64,000 nucleotides of DNA, taken from NCBI GenBank assembly GCA_950106755.1, contig OX467082.1, positions 20,956,001-21,020,000 on the forward strand. The letters run 5' to 3'. The notes beneath the pieces are model-generated. The model was not told where the DNA came from. It did not search any database and saw only the letters and a list, made by a program, of their open reading frames with translations. Source of the DNA: Climacium dendroides (lineage: Eukaryota > Streptophyta > Bryopsida > Hypnales > Climaciaceae). How positions within the stretch are numbered: the stretch's first letter is position 1; every line of letters begins with the position of its first letter. Both the position numbers and the translations under genes were made by a program. This document shows positions 1 through 12,950 of the stretch, one piece after another.

Positions 1-594
1 TCTAGACGTGCAGGGTTTGAAATTGATAACGTTGTAAGCACTCAGAATCAGCCGGAATCATGTTTAAGGGAATCTTGAGGATAGCACCTCTAATATTCAA
101 CTATAGTTCTCTTTGTTTTCAAGATATGCATGTATCATACTAAGTTTTGTATTTCAAATCAATTTGAGTGTGCTCTTTTTGCATCGGAAAGTTTGTTAGT
201 ATTTTTTCCAGTGGTTGTCTTTGAGATTGTCCGTTGCCTTGAGGAAGACAATAGCTCATGATTAGTCATTTGTACAAGTGCACGTCTTGATGCCCATGAA
301 TGAAAGATCCTCAAATCTAAGTTTGGGCTGCCCTACAGGACCTAAACTGTCGTTTAAGGGTGAAATCAGTAGATGCCAAGTTTTTCCCACGTTGAAATTG
401 GTGATTGGCTTGACTTATTTCCTCCACCTATATTTCTTCTGGTCCTCTTCTTCCCAAGTTTTTGGGTGCCACATCTGAGATCTATTGCAGCAGAAACCCC
501 TGTTAATTGAAGTATAGTTCAGATGGGGATCTCTATGATGGAGCAGCATTTGTTGACCAGATTTTAAAGTGCATCGGGATGGTGGTGTTGACAG

Positions 595-1279
595 GATACA
601 GTGACAGGTTTTTTGCTAGCAGGAGTCGGCAATGTGGATCTACGACGCAAAACCAATTATCTAGTTGTGGACAATAGTAAGTGCTATTCTATTTTTTACA
701 AACTAATTCTGCATTCGAAGGTACTCTTCTGTTCAATATGTCAGAGACCAGTCGCTTTTACGTTGATGTGGTAGAGGATTATTTAATCATGACTTACTTT
801 TCAATTATCATCGACTTACAGAGACTACGGTCAAGCAAATCGAGGACTCGTTTAAGGAATTCACAACTCGCGAAGATATTGCGATCGTTCTCATAAGTCA
901 ATACGTGGGTTTCCTCTCTGCCTTATCTTGATCAGTTTTTCTGTCCAATTTACTAGTGTTTTTTCCTTGGAAATCATGATCTGGCTGGTCTGGAGTCATT
1001 ATTTTATACCAGATGCGATGCTTCGTACCTCTAAAATTTCATTGTAGACGTACTTTGCTCGTATCAACGCAGCTTTTCGTTTACGACATGTAACTCTACT
1101 CTGTTTTGCAGATTGCCAACATGGTCCGCTTCATGATTGACAGTTACTCGAAACCACTTCCAGCGATTCTTGAAATCCCATCCAAAGACCACCCTTATGA
1201 CCCAAATCAGGATTCTATTTTGTCACGAGTGAAGCACATGTTCTCAAGCGATCTTTCTGGTCCTTCTGACCGCAAATGA
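595..1279 (+). CDS. VHA-F: V-type proton ATPase subunit F (3' part, exon 1 outside window)
   Basis: Subunit F of the cytosolic V1 sector; it sits on the central rotor stalk of the vacuolar proton pump and couples ATP hydrolysis to proton transport. Three exons are visible: 595-676, 822-904 and 1112-1279 (stop TGA 1277-1279), with introns starting GTAAGT at 677 and GTGGGT at 905 and acceptors ending AG at 594, 821 and 1111. They join in frame into 110 residues. Recognisable blocks include DTVTGFLLAGVGNVDLRRKT, KQIEDSFKEFTTREDIAIVL and LPAILEIPSKDHPYDP, all characteristic of the family. The plant protein is about 130 residues, so roughly 20 N-terminal residues are missing. No matching exon is seen in 1-594, so that intron is longer than 594 bases. 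No break is seen in the visible part. Confidence 0.95.
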
Positions 1280-2095
1280 GTTTATGTTTTAGAGCTTCTG
1301 CATGATCTGTTGGTCTGTATAATATGTCTTTTTTCCGTTGGTGGTTGGTGGTGTCGTGGTACAATAATAGAATCTTATGTCGGCGAGTGATTCGCACCAT
1401 CATCTCAACTGCTTTCTCCAGCTGGGACAATTGCTCCTTTTCATAGTTGGCATTTGTACGATAATCCAGTAGACCTGTTTAGATGGAAAGCATTTTAGCT
1501 TTGATGGAAGTTGGAAGAGAAGAGGCTTTATTGAAAACGACCGTTTTACAATTAGCATGTTCAATTTTTGAATCTTCTCACATCTTGCCATAGTGGTTCA
1601 TGTGGCTCTCTTGTTCAGATGTTTTTAAATTGGATTTTACTTTTATCGGCACTGCCCCCTGGGATATATTCATGGAGGCTTTGCGGGAAGGCTGCATTTG
1701 GTGCTTTCGTGCTTTGGAGGGGTAATACAAAAGTATGTACACTATAAAAGCGAGTTAATGTAAATTGATCTACACTAACAACCACTGCAGTAGTGCCGGT
1801 AGCCTATCTTGTAGGTCATTTGATTGTTATACGATCAGAGATGACCATGAGGGCCGGTTGCCATTGGGCTTCTGGACCTCCTGGTTCTGGTCCAGGTGCT
1901 CTCCATTGAGCCCCGGTCTCCCCTCAGGTCGGACGTCCGACGTCCAGCCTCCAGCCCTTGGAAATCGGCTTTGCAGAGCTGGAGACCCTGGCTAGGAGGT
2001 TAAAATTAGTCTCTTGAAGGGGTCACTTACGCGAGACGTTATCTACACACGAAACATTCGGGGGATCTGGCAGCCATTCGGGGGGCTCTGGCAGC
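1280..2095. other. VHA-F 3' flank and spacer
   Basis: Presumed 3' untranslated region and downstream spacer of the V-ATPase gene. From about 1850 the base composition rises in GC (CT-rich runs with repeated CTGG and GGTC words) up to the repeat copy at 2096. Short open frames here have no recognisable product. Confidence 0.4.
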
Positions 2096-2180
2096 GGACC
2101 CTTCGGGCTTCACCAGCTGCCCCAGAGGCACTCACTGCCCGAGCTCCCTTCATCCGTCCCCTGAGCTTCCTCCCCTCCGT
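2096..2180 (+). repeat. GC-rich dispersed repeat, copy 1 of an inverted pair
   Basis: A GC-rich block within AT-rich spacer, with words such as GCTTCACCAGCTGCC, GGCACTCAC and GAGCTTCCTCCCCTCC. The same block recurs inverted at 3440-3526 at clearly recognisable but diverged similarity. The flanking 2060-2095 has a doubled GGGG-CTGGCAG motif. No open reading frame with a known product is seen. Confidence 0.7.
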
Positions 2181-3439
2181 CCGTCCTGAGGTTTTGGGAT
2201 ACTGGTAACTTCAATACTCTAGTTCGTAGAGTTCGTATGGAGGACGCATGCAAAGCAAAGCGTGTATTGTTTTCTTCTTCCTTGTTCATGAAACGGTGCG
2301 AACCTCCATCTTCATGACTTGCCTAGCGATATGCACTTCGGTTGACAGTCCAAAAAATCATCACACTTGTCCTACTTCTTGGGACTCAAGGATGCGGAGA
2401 GATATCAAAATCGATAGTCTTTTGCACAGGGGTTTTACAAGAAGCAGCCTTGACCATACCTAAGTATTTATCCAAGAATAATTTATCATGAACCTTCACA
2501 AGTAGCTTGGAATCCCATGCAAGTACGCAAAATAGAAAAGTTCAATAAAGGATATCCAAACGTAGCTAAATTTTAAAAAAAAAGTGTCGATCAAGTATTC
2601 ACATGGCCCATGAAGGTCGTCAATGTAGAAACTTGTCTTGCAAAGTTCGACATAAGTCATAACTTTGTCATCTCTTTTAGTGACAAACTCAAACCTACAA
2701 GCTGTGTTTTACAAATTGAAGAGCTTGTTGGAATTGAGTTGCAACCAATTGATGCAAATTGAGATGGTGAGTTACTTATACTGCTTCAATTACAAACCAA
2801 CCAACAACGCAATTCAACGGTGAGAGAGGGCATGATTTAGATTATGTCTCATCTACCACAAATTATGCTAATGATGAGTGTTTCAAAAGTGAATGTCAAT
2901 GGTTTCAAGGTTGAACCTTATTCTTTCTATTCTTATCCCTAAACCTTAACTTTGTGAGCCTTGTTGGTGAGAAGTCTTTGCATATTTACTTGTTGTCCAG
3001 CTCGAACTGATAATTCATTGAATCCTGATATGCATCGTTGAGTTGTCTAGTAGGTACAACTTAACATTATAGCGCAACATTCACATGATACCAATTGACG
3101 AATCGACGGAGGTTTAGAGATTGACAACTGTGATCGTTGGTTGCTTTAACTAGCTTATAGGGAGCAACACTAACCACTCTTACTAGCTAGAGTCCTAGTG
3201 GCATGGATGTCGAGGTTGGCAATCTAGCTCCTCTGTCTTAGGTCCGTCTAAGTGAAGCTGGTAAACAAGTAAGGCGAGCTGCGTTGAAGGGAGAAGGAGG
3301 AGAGCTGAGCTGAAGGATGGGAAAGCGACTGGGAAGTGAGTTGAGGCATGGAGGCAAAATAAAATACAACCACCCTAGTGGACATATGATCTAGAGAGCT
3401 GAGGCACGAAGAGGTGCCAGCCAAATTCCAAATCCTCCG

Positions 3440-3526
3440 AATGGAGGGGAGGAAGCTCAAGGGACGAAGGAAGGGAGCCCAAGCAGGTGAGTGCCTCCGA
3501 GGCAGTTGGTGAAGCTTGAAGGGCCC
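3440..3526 (-). repeat. GC-rich dispersed repeat, copy 2 (inverted relative to copy 1)
   Basis: Reverse complement matches the block at 2096-2180 in order: GGGCCCTTC, GCTTCACCAACTGCC, GGCACTCAC, GAGCTTCCTCCCCTCC. The similarity seems to end near 3440 on one side and near 3526 on the other. The pair encloses about 1.26 kb of AT-rich DNA. It may be the two ends of an old element or two independent insertions; no terminal signature decides this. Confidence 0.65.
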
Positions 3527-4749
3527 ACTACTAGATCCCCCCCAATGTTTCATGGGGGTAGATAATGTTTCATGTCACTTAGTCCAATCATGCTTTGGAA
3601 ATGTTAATTTGAGGATTCTTTATATTAAAAACCAATTGCATGAGTGTTGTACTTTTAGAAAGTATGCCACTATTCATACAATTCATTGTGGTTGAGCTAA
3701 ATAGTAATTTTGAAAAAAATGATGTTCAAAAAGGTTTTGTGAAGCCACATTTACATTAGGATATCAATGAATGTGTAGTGTGGAACCACCCATGGTCAAT
3801 CACTTAAGCAATTTTAGAACAAATCATGAGTAGTATGAGGTAATGGAAAAATTTTCTATGTAGAAAGATAGGAAATATTGGAATTGCAAATTTTTTATAA
3901 TTTTATTCTTGAAATTGATATTGCTATGAATTTTGGGAGCCATTAAGTGTTCTGAATCCATAGTCAATATCTAGACTCTTCTAATTTTGATCACTTATGA
4001 ATTAGCTTCCTATTTTCTATTTTTTTGCTACTTCCTACACACTTTGGGACATGTGTCATGACCTTATTAGTCCCAACCTTGAAAAGGAGAAAAAAACACA
4101 TTTCAAATTTTGGTTAGAAATCTCTTCCAAACTTGATTGGAAATAGTGACACCCTACAAGTTGAACATAGCTCCTTGGTTGGAAATAGGTGGTTCTACCT
4201 TAGCAATACTTATTGCAGACTTTAGGGTAATATATTTTAATTTGGTGACATGTATTTAACCTTCTCATATTTAATATAAAGCATTGAAGATGCACCATAA
4301 AGTGGTGTCAATGTAACTTTATATTTGGTGAACATATTAGGGATAGAGCTTCTTGTCATGTAGTTGGATGTTGTTTTTCAAAGTTCATTGATCATACTCT
4401 GTATTTTCTTGCGATATCCAAGAAGAAAAACTTGTTGAGTAAGTCAAGAGGTAGGATAGATGCCTATTGTCATCCTTTTTTGATGGATGACTTTAGGTAA
4501 AAAGGTTAGAGCATCATCCATCTAGTTCTTTAAATGATTCACTAAATTATCTTAATATCTTTTATTTGGTATAAATTATAACTTGTGATTATTGTCACTA
4601 GAAACACATCAAAAATCTCCTTAAATAGACAATTTAAAATTTGAATTTGAAATTCAAACAAATAAAATAAAGACCTTAAAAAACAAGCTAAAAAACAAAA
4701 GAATTGATGTATTGTGTAAGTCATGTTTAAAAAAGGCAATGACACTTTA

Positions 4750-7700
4750 AATATTCAAAATCTCATGCTCCTCATATGGCTTATCAAGACTTTCAATAAT
4801 TTGAGTGGATAGATCCCACCTAGTTTGGGGAGCCCATCACTTTCCACATATCTCAATTTGACTAGGAATAATTTAAGTGGATAAATTCCTCTTAAAATTG
4901 CCAATTGGAAAAGGTTATGGAAACTTTGTCACAAATAGAACCAACTGATTGTTGAAATTCCATATGATTATAGAAGGAATACTTTGCTTTAGTGGGTGGA
5001 CTTGGGGCATAACCTTCTAGAAGATCTCGTAGATTTGTATCTTTTGGGGAGCCACAATTTGTCACTAATTGCTCTTCTTTGGATTATAAAAATAGATTGA
5101 CTGGTACAATTCTTGACATGCATGGCAACAATACAAACTTGAATGTATTACAATTAAATGGCAACTAGTTTGAGGGGCCTATATTAGCGGGCTTGCAAGA
5201 AGGAGCCAACTTGGTGAAGATGCAAATGAGCAGGAACTATGTGACAAGTATGGATGCCAACGTTAGAAATACAAAGTCTTCTCCATCTTGTTTATGTAAG
5301 ACATTAGTTTTTGGGTCCTTTTCTTGCAAGGATTATTGGGCAAATCAACTTGGTCAAGTTTGAGGCCAACTCCAATGGATTCAATAGCATCCTTGTTCCC
5401 TTACTAGGAAACTTGTTGAGCTTGACGCAACTTGTATTGGATTGCCAATTCATCCCATGACACCATTTCTACCAATCTGAACAATTGCTCTTAGTTTTTC
5501 TAGTTGAACCTTCTAAGAACTATTTGGAAAGTGCCATTCCTTATGAGTTGGCTCACCTCAAAAAATCAATTGTCATGGATGTTTTAGAGAACAACCTCAT
5601 AGGAACCATCCTTACAAGCCTATCAAACATGGTAAATTTGCAAACACTGAATGTAATCTTCAACAACTTATTGGAGGTCATCTTGATGAAAGGAAATGGG
5701 GTGATGTTCATGATGGTGAACTTTACTAGAAATCCACATGTGTGCGTAGAGGGCTCCTATGGCTCCAATTCATTTGCCCAAGAATTGGTGTCAAAGAGGG
5801 ACAAAATACAAGCATTGATAGTATTGGTGGGTGTGTTTGGTATTGTAGTGTTTGTTCTATATATGATGGTGTTTTTTCTTGTTTTCAAAAGTTTTAGCAA
5901 TCGCTTCTTACAGCAAGACGTCGTGCACTTGTCTTAGGATGAGAGCTCATGGACTTAGGCATTGTTTCACAACAAATTGTACCACAAAGATGAGGGCACA
6001 ACTTTAGAAGGAACAAATCTTATTAGAGTTGGCAGTTTAGGCCAAATGTATAAGATTACAGTGAACAATGATGAGATGGTTGTGGAAAAATTGTAGAATG
6101 TAAAGAAAGAGGAGGGACAATATGATGATGGCTTCAACTCTGAAGTTTAGAAAGTCCTTCATTGGTTTCTATATAGTTGCAAAGATGCAAGTACAAGTTT
6201 ACATTATTTGCTCAGATGGAGTGCAATTGAAGGCAATGGTCAATATCTATCATCGACTCATTGTGAAGTTTTTGTGCAACTATGCCAAAGGTGAGAAACT
6301 TTTTGGTGTATGAATACATGCCCAATTGCAATTTGGAAAATTTATTGCATAGCCCTAGGGTAGACCAAGTCCTATGGAAAATATGCTATAGAATAGCTAT
6401 AAGAGCTACCGAAATTTGTAACTATGACCTATCTATGCACTCTAAAACAAGAAATGTGACCACTCTAGTTTGGGAGTTGGGTGTGTCCATATGGGTGAAT
6501 AGAAATAATATTGGGATTTTGCATTTTTTGTATTGGAAGGGATTGGAGTATTTGGACCATGATTGCTTTCCATAAATCCTTCATTGGGACATCAAATCCA
6601 ACAGCATTTTCATAGATTTGGAGTATAAAGCCCACCTAGCTAATTTGAAGATTATGAGGATGGTGGATCCAGCATCATCGCTTGACTTGTCTTTAGTTGT
6701 TATCTTGTTGAGCTACATCCTTCCAAGTGAAAAGTTGAATTCATCCATCCATAGCTTTGCATGTAGTGGGTAGTAGATTCCTTAGAAATGTCGATTAAGT
6801 TCATCAATCATTGTTGTATATTGCAATTGGTGATTTCTCATGGTATGAATGTGGTGAGTTTGTTGGGTGTATGATATTCATTTGGAACATCAGTGATAGA
6901 AAAAATTGATGTCTACAATTTTGGCATTGTGTTGTTGGAGTTAGTAATTGGAAAACATATTATGGCCCCTTTGGAGGGTGTGGATGGATCAAACTTGGTG
7001 CAATGGGTTCACAACAAAGTGTTGAAATGGATAAGGTTGTATGAGATCCTAGATTCCAAATGTGGGGCAAGTTCACAAAGAATTGTTGCAACATACACTT
7101 AACATTTTTGTCTCAATTTTTTTGTTTTGGACCATAGTATTGCCACTGCTACATATACTACAAGTATTATGTAGGAGTGGTGTAGTTTAAGTCATTAGAT
7201 GGGATTTGAGGCCTTTAGAAGGCCGTGAGTTATCATGGCGGGGAACTCGCCGCAGTGCATTGCAACAGTGATAGAGCAATGATAGCGCAGCTAGTTGATG
7301 TTGCTGAGACCTAGCCATGTCAGTTTTCCAATTTTTTTTAAATCAACTACTTTTGCATTCTAAGAACTATTTTTTTTAATTTTTTAATTTAAAAAAATAA
7401 ATTTCTTGACAACCAACTATTCTCTCGCTATAGGAGAACAACGAGGGAACAAGCCTGAAACAACCCTCTATAGGCCTGAAATCCCATTTAATGTATGAAA
7501 ATGAATTAAAAATCATTAAATAATTAATAAAAAATTTAAAAGTCATTAATTTTTTTAATTAATTTTTTAAATTTAATTAAAATATTAATATCAATAAATA
7601 AAAAAATCAATGCAATACTATATACTACTCCTAACTATTGCGGACTACCATAAAGCCCAAGGAACCCAAAACTAGTAGAAATGGATAATTGAACATTTTT

Positions 7701-8300
7701 GTTTTTATAATTTTAAAAAAATCATAAAATGAATCATAAAATGGCCATTTTTTTACACTTTGGTGTGCTTGAATTGTACCAAAGACATTTGAAAGGGATT
7801 TTTTTCTTCATTCTAGTCTCCATGCATAGGACTCATATCTTAAACCCATGTGCATGACACATAATTTAGAATTTTTAAAAACCTTCTTTGTCACTGTGTG
7901 CAATGTTAGTACATGACCAACTTCCTATATTTTTGGCTTAAAATTCACAATTTGGGGGCAAAATAGTACAAGCCCTTTCCAATAGCTAAAGTAGACATCC
8001 AATTGGGGGATAAAAAAAAATTTAATTAAAATATTCTGAATGTCTAAAACTACTTCATGTAGCTTCACTTCAAATCCCATATCAAATTGGCATATGATGC
8101 AAAAATTATGAGCAAAAAAACACTTGTTCAAGGTCAAAGTGTTTTTTGCAACTATCCCAAAGTGAGATGATTCAAGTCTTGCGAGTGGAGATGTTGTGTA
8201 CCAATTACAAGCCTACAAGTCATCCCTCAATTTTTGAGATGGTGAAAATGCTAGGAGATGTGATTCCCCAATTGGGCATGAATGTTGACTACAACTGGGA
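4750..8300 (+). pseudogene. LRR receptor-like kinase pseudogene, split by inserted repeats
   Basis: Decayed relic of a leucine-rich-repeat receptor kinase. From about 4770 to 5700 frames give LRR pieces of the form NNLSG-IP and LTRNNLSG with stops between them. A membrane segment follows at about 5810-5890 (ALIVLVGVFGIVVFVLYMMV). Kinase pieces follow: LIVKFLCNYAKGEKL next to YEYMPNCNLENLLHS (6250-6350), GLEYLDHDCFP with DIKSNSIFIDLEYKAHLANF (6540-6650), and EKIDVYNFGIVLLELVIGKH (6898-6960). The kinase C-terminus EMIQVLRVEMLCTNYKPTSH with VKMLGDV reappears only at about 8165-8275, after roughly 1 kb of AT-rich inserted DNA. Many stops and frameshifts rule out function. Order and motifs fit LRR-RLKs of the large plant family; the subfamily cannot be set. 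Confidence 0.8.
7160..7645. mobile_element. Candidate fold-back or MITE-like insertion in the kinase pseudogene
   Basis: Lies in the DNA that interrupts the kinase relic. A segment at about 7165-7225 (with TAGGAGTGGTGTAG and AGATGGGATTTGAGGCC) is matched in inverted order by 7474-7497 (GGCCTGAAATCCCATTTAAT) and 7612-7640 (TATACTACTCCTAA). This indicates two inverted arms around an AT-rich core. Exact termini and a target duplication could not be defined. Confidence 0.45.
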
Positions 8301-8308
8301 ATTATTGT

Positions 8309-8536
8309 TGGGGTGAACTTGCCCCCTCGCTCAGCCCCTTTAAGTCATTCAAGGGTGCATGTATAAAAAAAGACCCCTTGTTTTGAACTTGATTAATTTA
8401 TTTTCAACACTTCTCCTAGCTAATTAGGGGCCTTTGATTGCAAATATGAATTCAAAGTTTGTAAATTTTATCATGTATGAAAAATAAAAAATTTTAGTCC
8501 TTTTTCAAAAGGCCGAGCAAGGTCAATTCACTCTAG
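8309..8536. mobile_element. hAT-like MITE, family A copy 1
   Basis: About 228 bases with imperfect inverted ends: left GGGTGAACTTGCCCCCTCGC, right the complement of AGAGTGAATTGACC. It carries the family core GGGGCCTTTGATTGCAAATA followed by ATGAATTCAAAGTTTG, also found at about 33.7, 40.6 and 40.8 kb. It lies immediately downstream of the kinase pseudogene's last recognisable exon. No coding capacity. Confidence 0.65.
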
Positions 8537-9499
8537 ACCAGATGTAACTTATTTGGATGAAGTTGGCATAGAGAGGATGTTGGAAGTACTCTGAAATGGA
8601 TTGTTTTAACTTAATAGAGTAGCTGATCCATTTCCAACCACCACCCCATTTCCAACTTATAGACTGCCCTGTTTCCGTAAGTTGTGGCGTAATTCGAGGA
8701 GTAGTTGTGGCGCTTTATGATTGGCTACAAGGTTGTTAATACTGCAACCAACCCTTGGTCAATTTTGCAATCAGCCTATGGTTAGGAACAAAAAGGTCTA
8801 TATAACCATTATAGGTTAAAGAAAATCTTCTATTAAAAAATTCATAGTAAATATGTTTCGTGTAATAAAATTCTAGAAAAATATGCAATCCTTCCAAACT
8901 CTATTTTGTACATGGGAAAAATTCCGCATACAAAAAATCTGCGCTCCAAATATGCATAATTGCTTAAGTGGTTGGAAATGGGTCGTCATCCCATAGGTCT
9001 TCCCAAATTTGATGACAGACTTTGATGAATTTAATAATGGAATGATTTGTGGGTGCTTGTATACATTAGATGTTTTATTAACTATATTGGAGGGTCATTT
9101 TAGGCCTATTCCCCATATTGAAATTGGCCACTACTAGTCAAAATTTAAAATTATTAAAATTAATTAATTTTTTATTATTATCTAATGTGGCAGGCATTGG
9201 GCCATGTCACTTTCTTTTGCAACCAAGTTCCCATAGTCCGGGAACTCATGGGAACTCACAACCCTTCAAACCACCTAAATTTCATCTAATGGATTCGCCA
9301 TCACAAAGAGGAGGTTTTTATGGGTCGGATGCACATTCTCTAAGACTAGTCTGCTCTTAAAGTGACTTTATAAGTGCTAATTTGGGGGACTCTAAACCAT
9401 TGCTCTAAACTCCTTGAAAAAAAATACCGTCTGTGATCTATGGATCTCCAATCGGGAAACCGTATCCAAGCGGGGCAGCACATTAGTGTGTTGCGCTTT

Positions 9500-9760
9500 G
9501 TCTTGGACTTTCGAAACTTAACGAATTGAAAGTAGGAAGGAAAATGAAATTGGTATGTAATCCAAGTTGTTTCATATTTTTTGGACTTTCGCAGTATTAG
9601 TTACTAATTTTTGAATTTGAAACATTATGGTTGCTAAAAGTGCCCCCCTCTTGAAATGTACACAATACACTATTGGTACATTGGAGAAAGAAAAATGTAC
9701 ATCTATATTAGTAGTTGCTTTTAGAACAAGGGTGCTATTAGAGCACCCTACCTTAGTCAC
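9500..9760. repeat. Dispersed repeat family C, copy 1
   Basis: Shares an ordered set of words with 21450-21800, 41285-41460 and 53035-53290: AAATGGAATTGG-type start, TCCAAGTTGTTTCAT, TTTTTTGGACTTT, GTATTAGTTA-TAATTTTTGAA, a CCCC-TGAAATGTACAC block, then a GTACATTG segment. Non-coding; likely an old miniature element. Confidence 0.6.
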
Positions 9761-10452
9761 GAATTCCAACAACACAATATCCAAGTTGTAGATTAAAATT
9801 TTCTCCTTCAATTGGATTCCAAACAAATACTTTGCATGGATTGTTCCACCTACAATTTACACCATACTCACACCATGAGATTTATGTTGAAACTACGCAA
9901 CTGCTAAAATAGCCTATTCATATTTTTCCCAAGCTCCATGAACTATTCCTAGATTATACCATGAATTGTTACTGTAGGAATGAAAAACTATTTAGTGATG
10001 AATTGGTGCCATTTGGAGATTATTGTTGCATAATTTTATGAGTGTTTTGGGTTTGAACTTGATTTGGAAGTAGACTAAATTTTTGTATAAATAATGAGGA
10101 GTTATAATTGGCGGTACACTTTGTGCCATCCTAGGTGATTACATATGCATTGTATTGTTCTAGTTTAAGGTTTATACACACTAATTTTTTAAGTCCATTT
10201 GCACCATTGATGAACAACTATTTGACATTTAATGGCAATACCTATGGCCTTGAATAGTATCCTACTACTACAAACTTAAAAAAATTCATTTTAACTCATA
10301 TATATGAAACAATAATAAAAATTTAAAATGTTATTTTTGCAACATTTATATTTATATAGTTATATTTTAACAAATACTTTGATCCATATAAAAGAGATCC
10401 TAAGTCAATATGCTCTTAAATGGGTGTTTTTTGCACCTCTTATGTTAAAAGT

Positions 10453-10516
10453 ACTATCAAATCCAAATCACTATCAAATCCAAATCACTATCAAATCCAA
10501 ATCACTATCAAATCCA
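10453..10516. repeat. 17-bp tandem repeat
   Basis: Nearly four perfect head-to-tail copies of ACTATCAAATCCAAATC; the last is truncated to ACTATCAAATCC. Because 17 is not a multiple of three, it is unlikely to be coding. Confidence 0.95.
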
Positions 10517-12704
10517 TTCAACACTACAATTAAAGTCATTAATAGATGTTCAAAGCTCAAAAGAAATGATAATAATTGCAAGTTCTAATTTTACACCAAG
10601 CAAAAGGTAGTAAGATAATTTAGTGAATCATTTAAAGAGTTGGATTAATAATGTGCGCCTAGAATTATTTTACAACTAATAAAGTTTCAATTTTCTTCAT
10701 ATTGCTAACAATGTATTGTTTGAAATTTCCTAAATCTAAAAACTTTGTGAATTACTAAAATTGCTAATTATCAATTTTGATTACTTTATTTGGAGATTTG
10801 AAAACTTTAGTTTGTAAATTTGTAATTTATTAAGTTGATATTTTATTTTATTTTTTATTTTTAAAAAATACAAAAATAATATAATTTTAATTTAAATAAA
10901 AAATAAATTTTATTGAATATTCTATATCTCACTAAAGTTACTAATAATAACAATAATCAACTTAAACTTGATAATGCCACAAAATATAACATATTTTGCA
11001 TAGATAGAAGCATTAGTGTTGTTGCTATATTAGAGATTCATCGTTGTATTTGCTAACAATTATCATGGTCAATTTATAGTCATGAAAGTTTTAAATTAAA
11101 AAAATTTAAATCTAAAAATTTATTAAAATTTGGATATTCTAAAATTTGAATTTGTAGCATGATAGTTTATAATATTAGAAAATTTTAGGCTCTATATTTC
11201 TAAATTTATAATATTTAAATGATTCATTTTGAGAATTTGAAATTTTATTAATGTGCTTTATTACATCTCTAAATATGCAATTTTAAAATTTTTTAACTAA
11301 CTCAAATGAAATGAACAATCTTTATCTCTAAATTTTTTAAATTGTTTTTCAAATTACCAACAATGCAAATATTCCCTCCATCCCCAAATGATCTTCCTAT
11401 TGGCCTCAATTTTTTGGCCCTTAAATGATCTTTTTGTTCACTTTATGACCTTGAGAATTTGTCAAATTCAGCTTTCAATTGCTATTTAGGATGAACGAAA
11501 CAATTCTAATCAATAGTTCCCTCTTCATCCATGCAATTATCAATAAAAAAACAAATGAAATGACTAAAGGTTCCCTCTCCATCTATACAATCATCAATCA
11601 ACATTGTTTATTCTTATTTTTTTGTTTATATTTGAATGTTGTTAAATTGAAGGAGATGAAGTTTTGGGAGGTGGTGTAGAAATCCAAATATGGATACTAA
11701 TTACCCAAAATGACACCTCACACTCAACAATTAAGTGTCCATTGGTATTCCTTGAAAATGCCCCCAAAATTCTACTTTTCAAAACTCCCAAACTACGCTT
11801 TAAAAAAGGTTTAAAAATTCAAAGTTTCTAGGATGTTAGGAGTGCACCAAACTCTACTTACATTGCAAAATGGTTTTTTTTAATGTTGTTTTTAACGTTA
11901 ATTTGGAACTAAACATGCCATTTACTACACACATCCCCCAAACAAGCAACAATTGTTGCCATTTATTGAACATGTGCATGATTCAACTATCAATTCAATT
12001 GCAATGAGAACAAAATTTTGTATCATTGCCCAATGACTGCACACTGTGCAGTCAAGGTTGCAAGGAAGTTTTAATTAGATTTCAACTTCATTGCCTTTAA
12101 ATTGCAATAAAATTTGTAGGAAGAAACCTATTTGCATTCTATTTTTAAAGGTGAATCTTAACATGACATATAATAATCACACCAAATTTTCAAAACATGC
12201 AAGTCTCTATATTTCTGGATGTGGAGAAGGAATTGAATTTTGTTTGTGCAGTGATTGGCAAGTTTACTCTAGTTTGGACGATGAATGAACAAGTTTTTCC
12301 ATCCCTACTTTGCATGTTCCTTCCTATTGAAGTCCAATAGCTTCATCAATCCAGTGGAGGTTGTCCCAAATAAATGAAATATAAAACCCATTCGTGAGGT
12401 TCCGCCGCTCTGGCAGTCGCAGTGGGAATGTTTCAGTTGCGCCAGGTCCCGCCGCTCTGGCAGAAGGACGTTTCCATTGATCTCGTTCTATTTCTGGCAT
12501 CGAGCAAGCTGCACCGATCTTGCGCGAATCATGTCAAGCTCACGCACCTGCCCCAGCTGCTGCAACTTGTGGTACGTGGGCGCCACGGGAGACGAATGTG
12601 TTTCATTCATTAAGTTAACTTACACCTGCTCACCTGCATTTGCAGTGACACGCACACTGTACTCACAGCAGTGTAAATCTTCCGATCTCTGTGGGCGGGA
12701 GACA

Positions 12705-12950
12705 GAGAAACACAGAAAGAGACAGGTTCAAATGTGCTTGAGTTTTGAATACTCCCAGTCAGAGAGAAAGAAAGGTTCAAATCTGCTTGAGCTTTGAATA
12801 CACAGAGTGAGAGAGAGAGAGAGGTTCAAATCTGCTTGAGTTTTGAATACACACAGGGTGAGAGAGAGGTTTAAATCAGCTTGAGTTTTGAATACATACA
12901 CGGAGGGAGAGAGAGAGAGAGACAGGTTCAAATCTGCTCGAGTTTTGAAT
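12705..12950. repeat. Degenerate minisatellite upstream of the CYB561 gene
   Basis: Five diverged copies, about 45-60 bases apart, of a unit containing GGTTCAAATCTGCTTGAG then TTTTGAATACACA, separated by variable GA-rich runs (GAGAGAGAGA). It ends about 260 bases before the start codon of the DOMON/b561 gene, so it lies in its promoter or 5' leader. Length change of the GA runs is expected between individuals. Confidence 0.85.

Larger units (their letters stand above)
8537..12380. other. AT-rich spacer with decayed repeats
   Basis: No gene is recognised. It contains a family C repeat copy (about 9500-9760), a 17-bp tandem repeat (10453-10516), and long runs of A/T-rich low-complexity sequence between 10.5 and 11.4 kb. 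Open frames are short, with no recognisable product. Confidence 0.5.
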
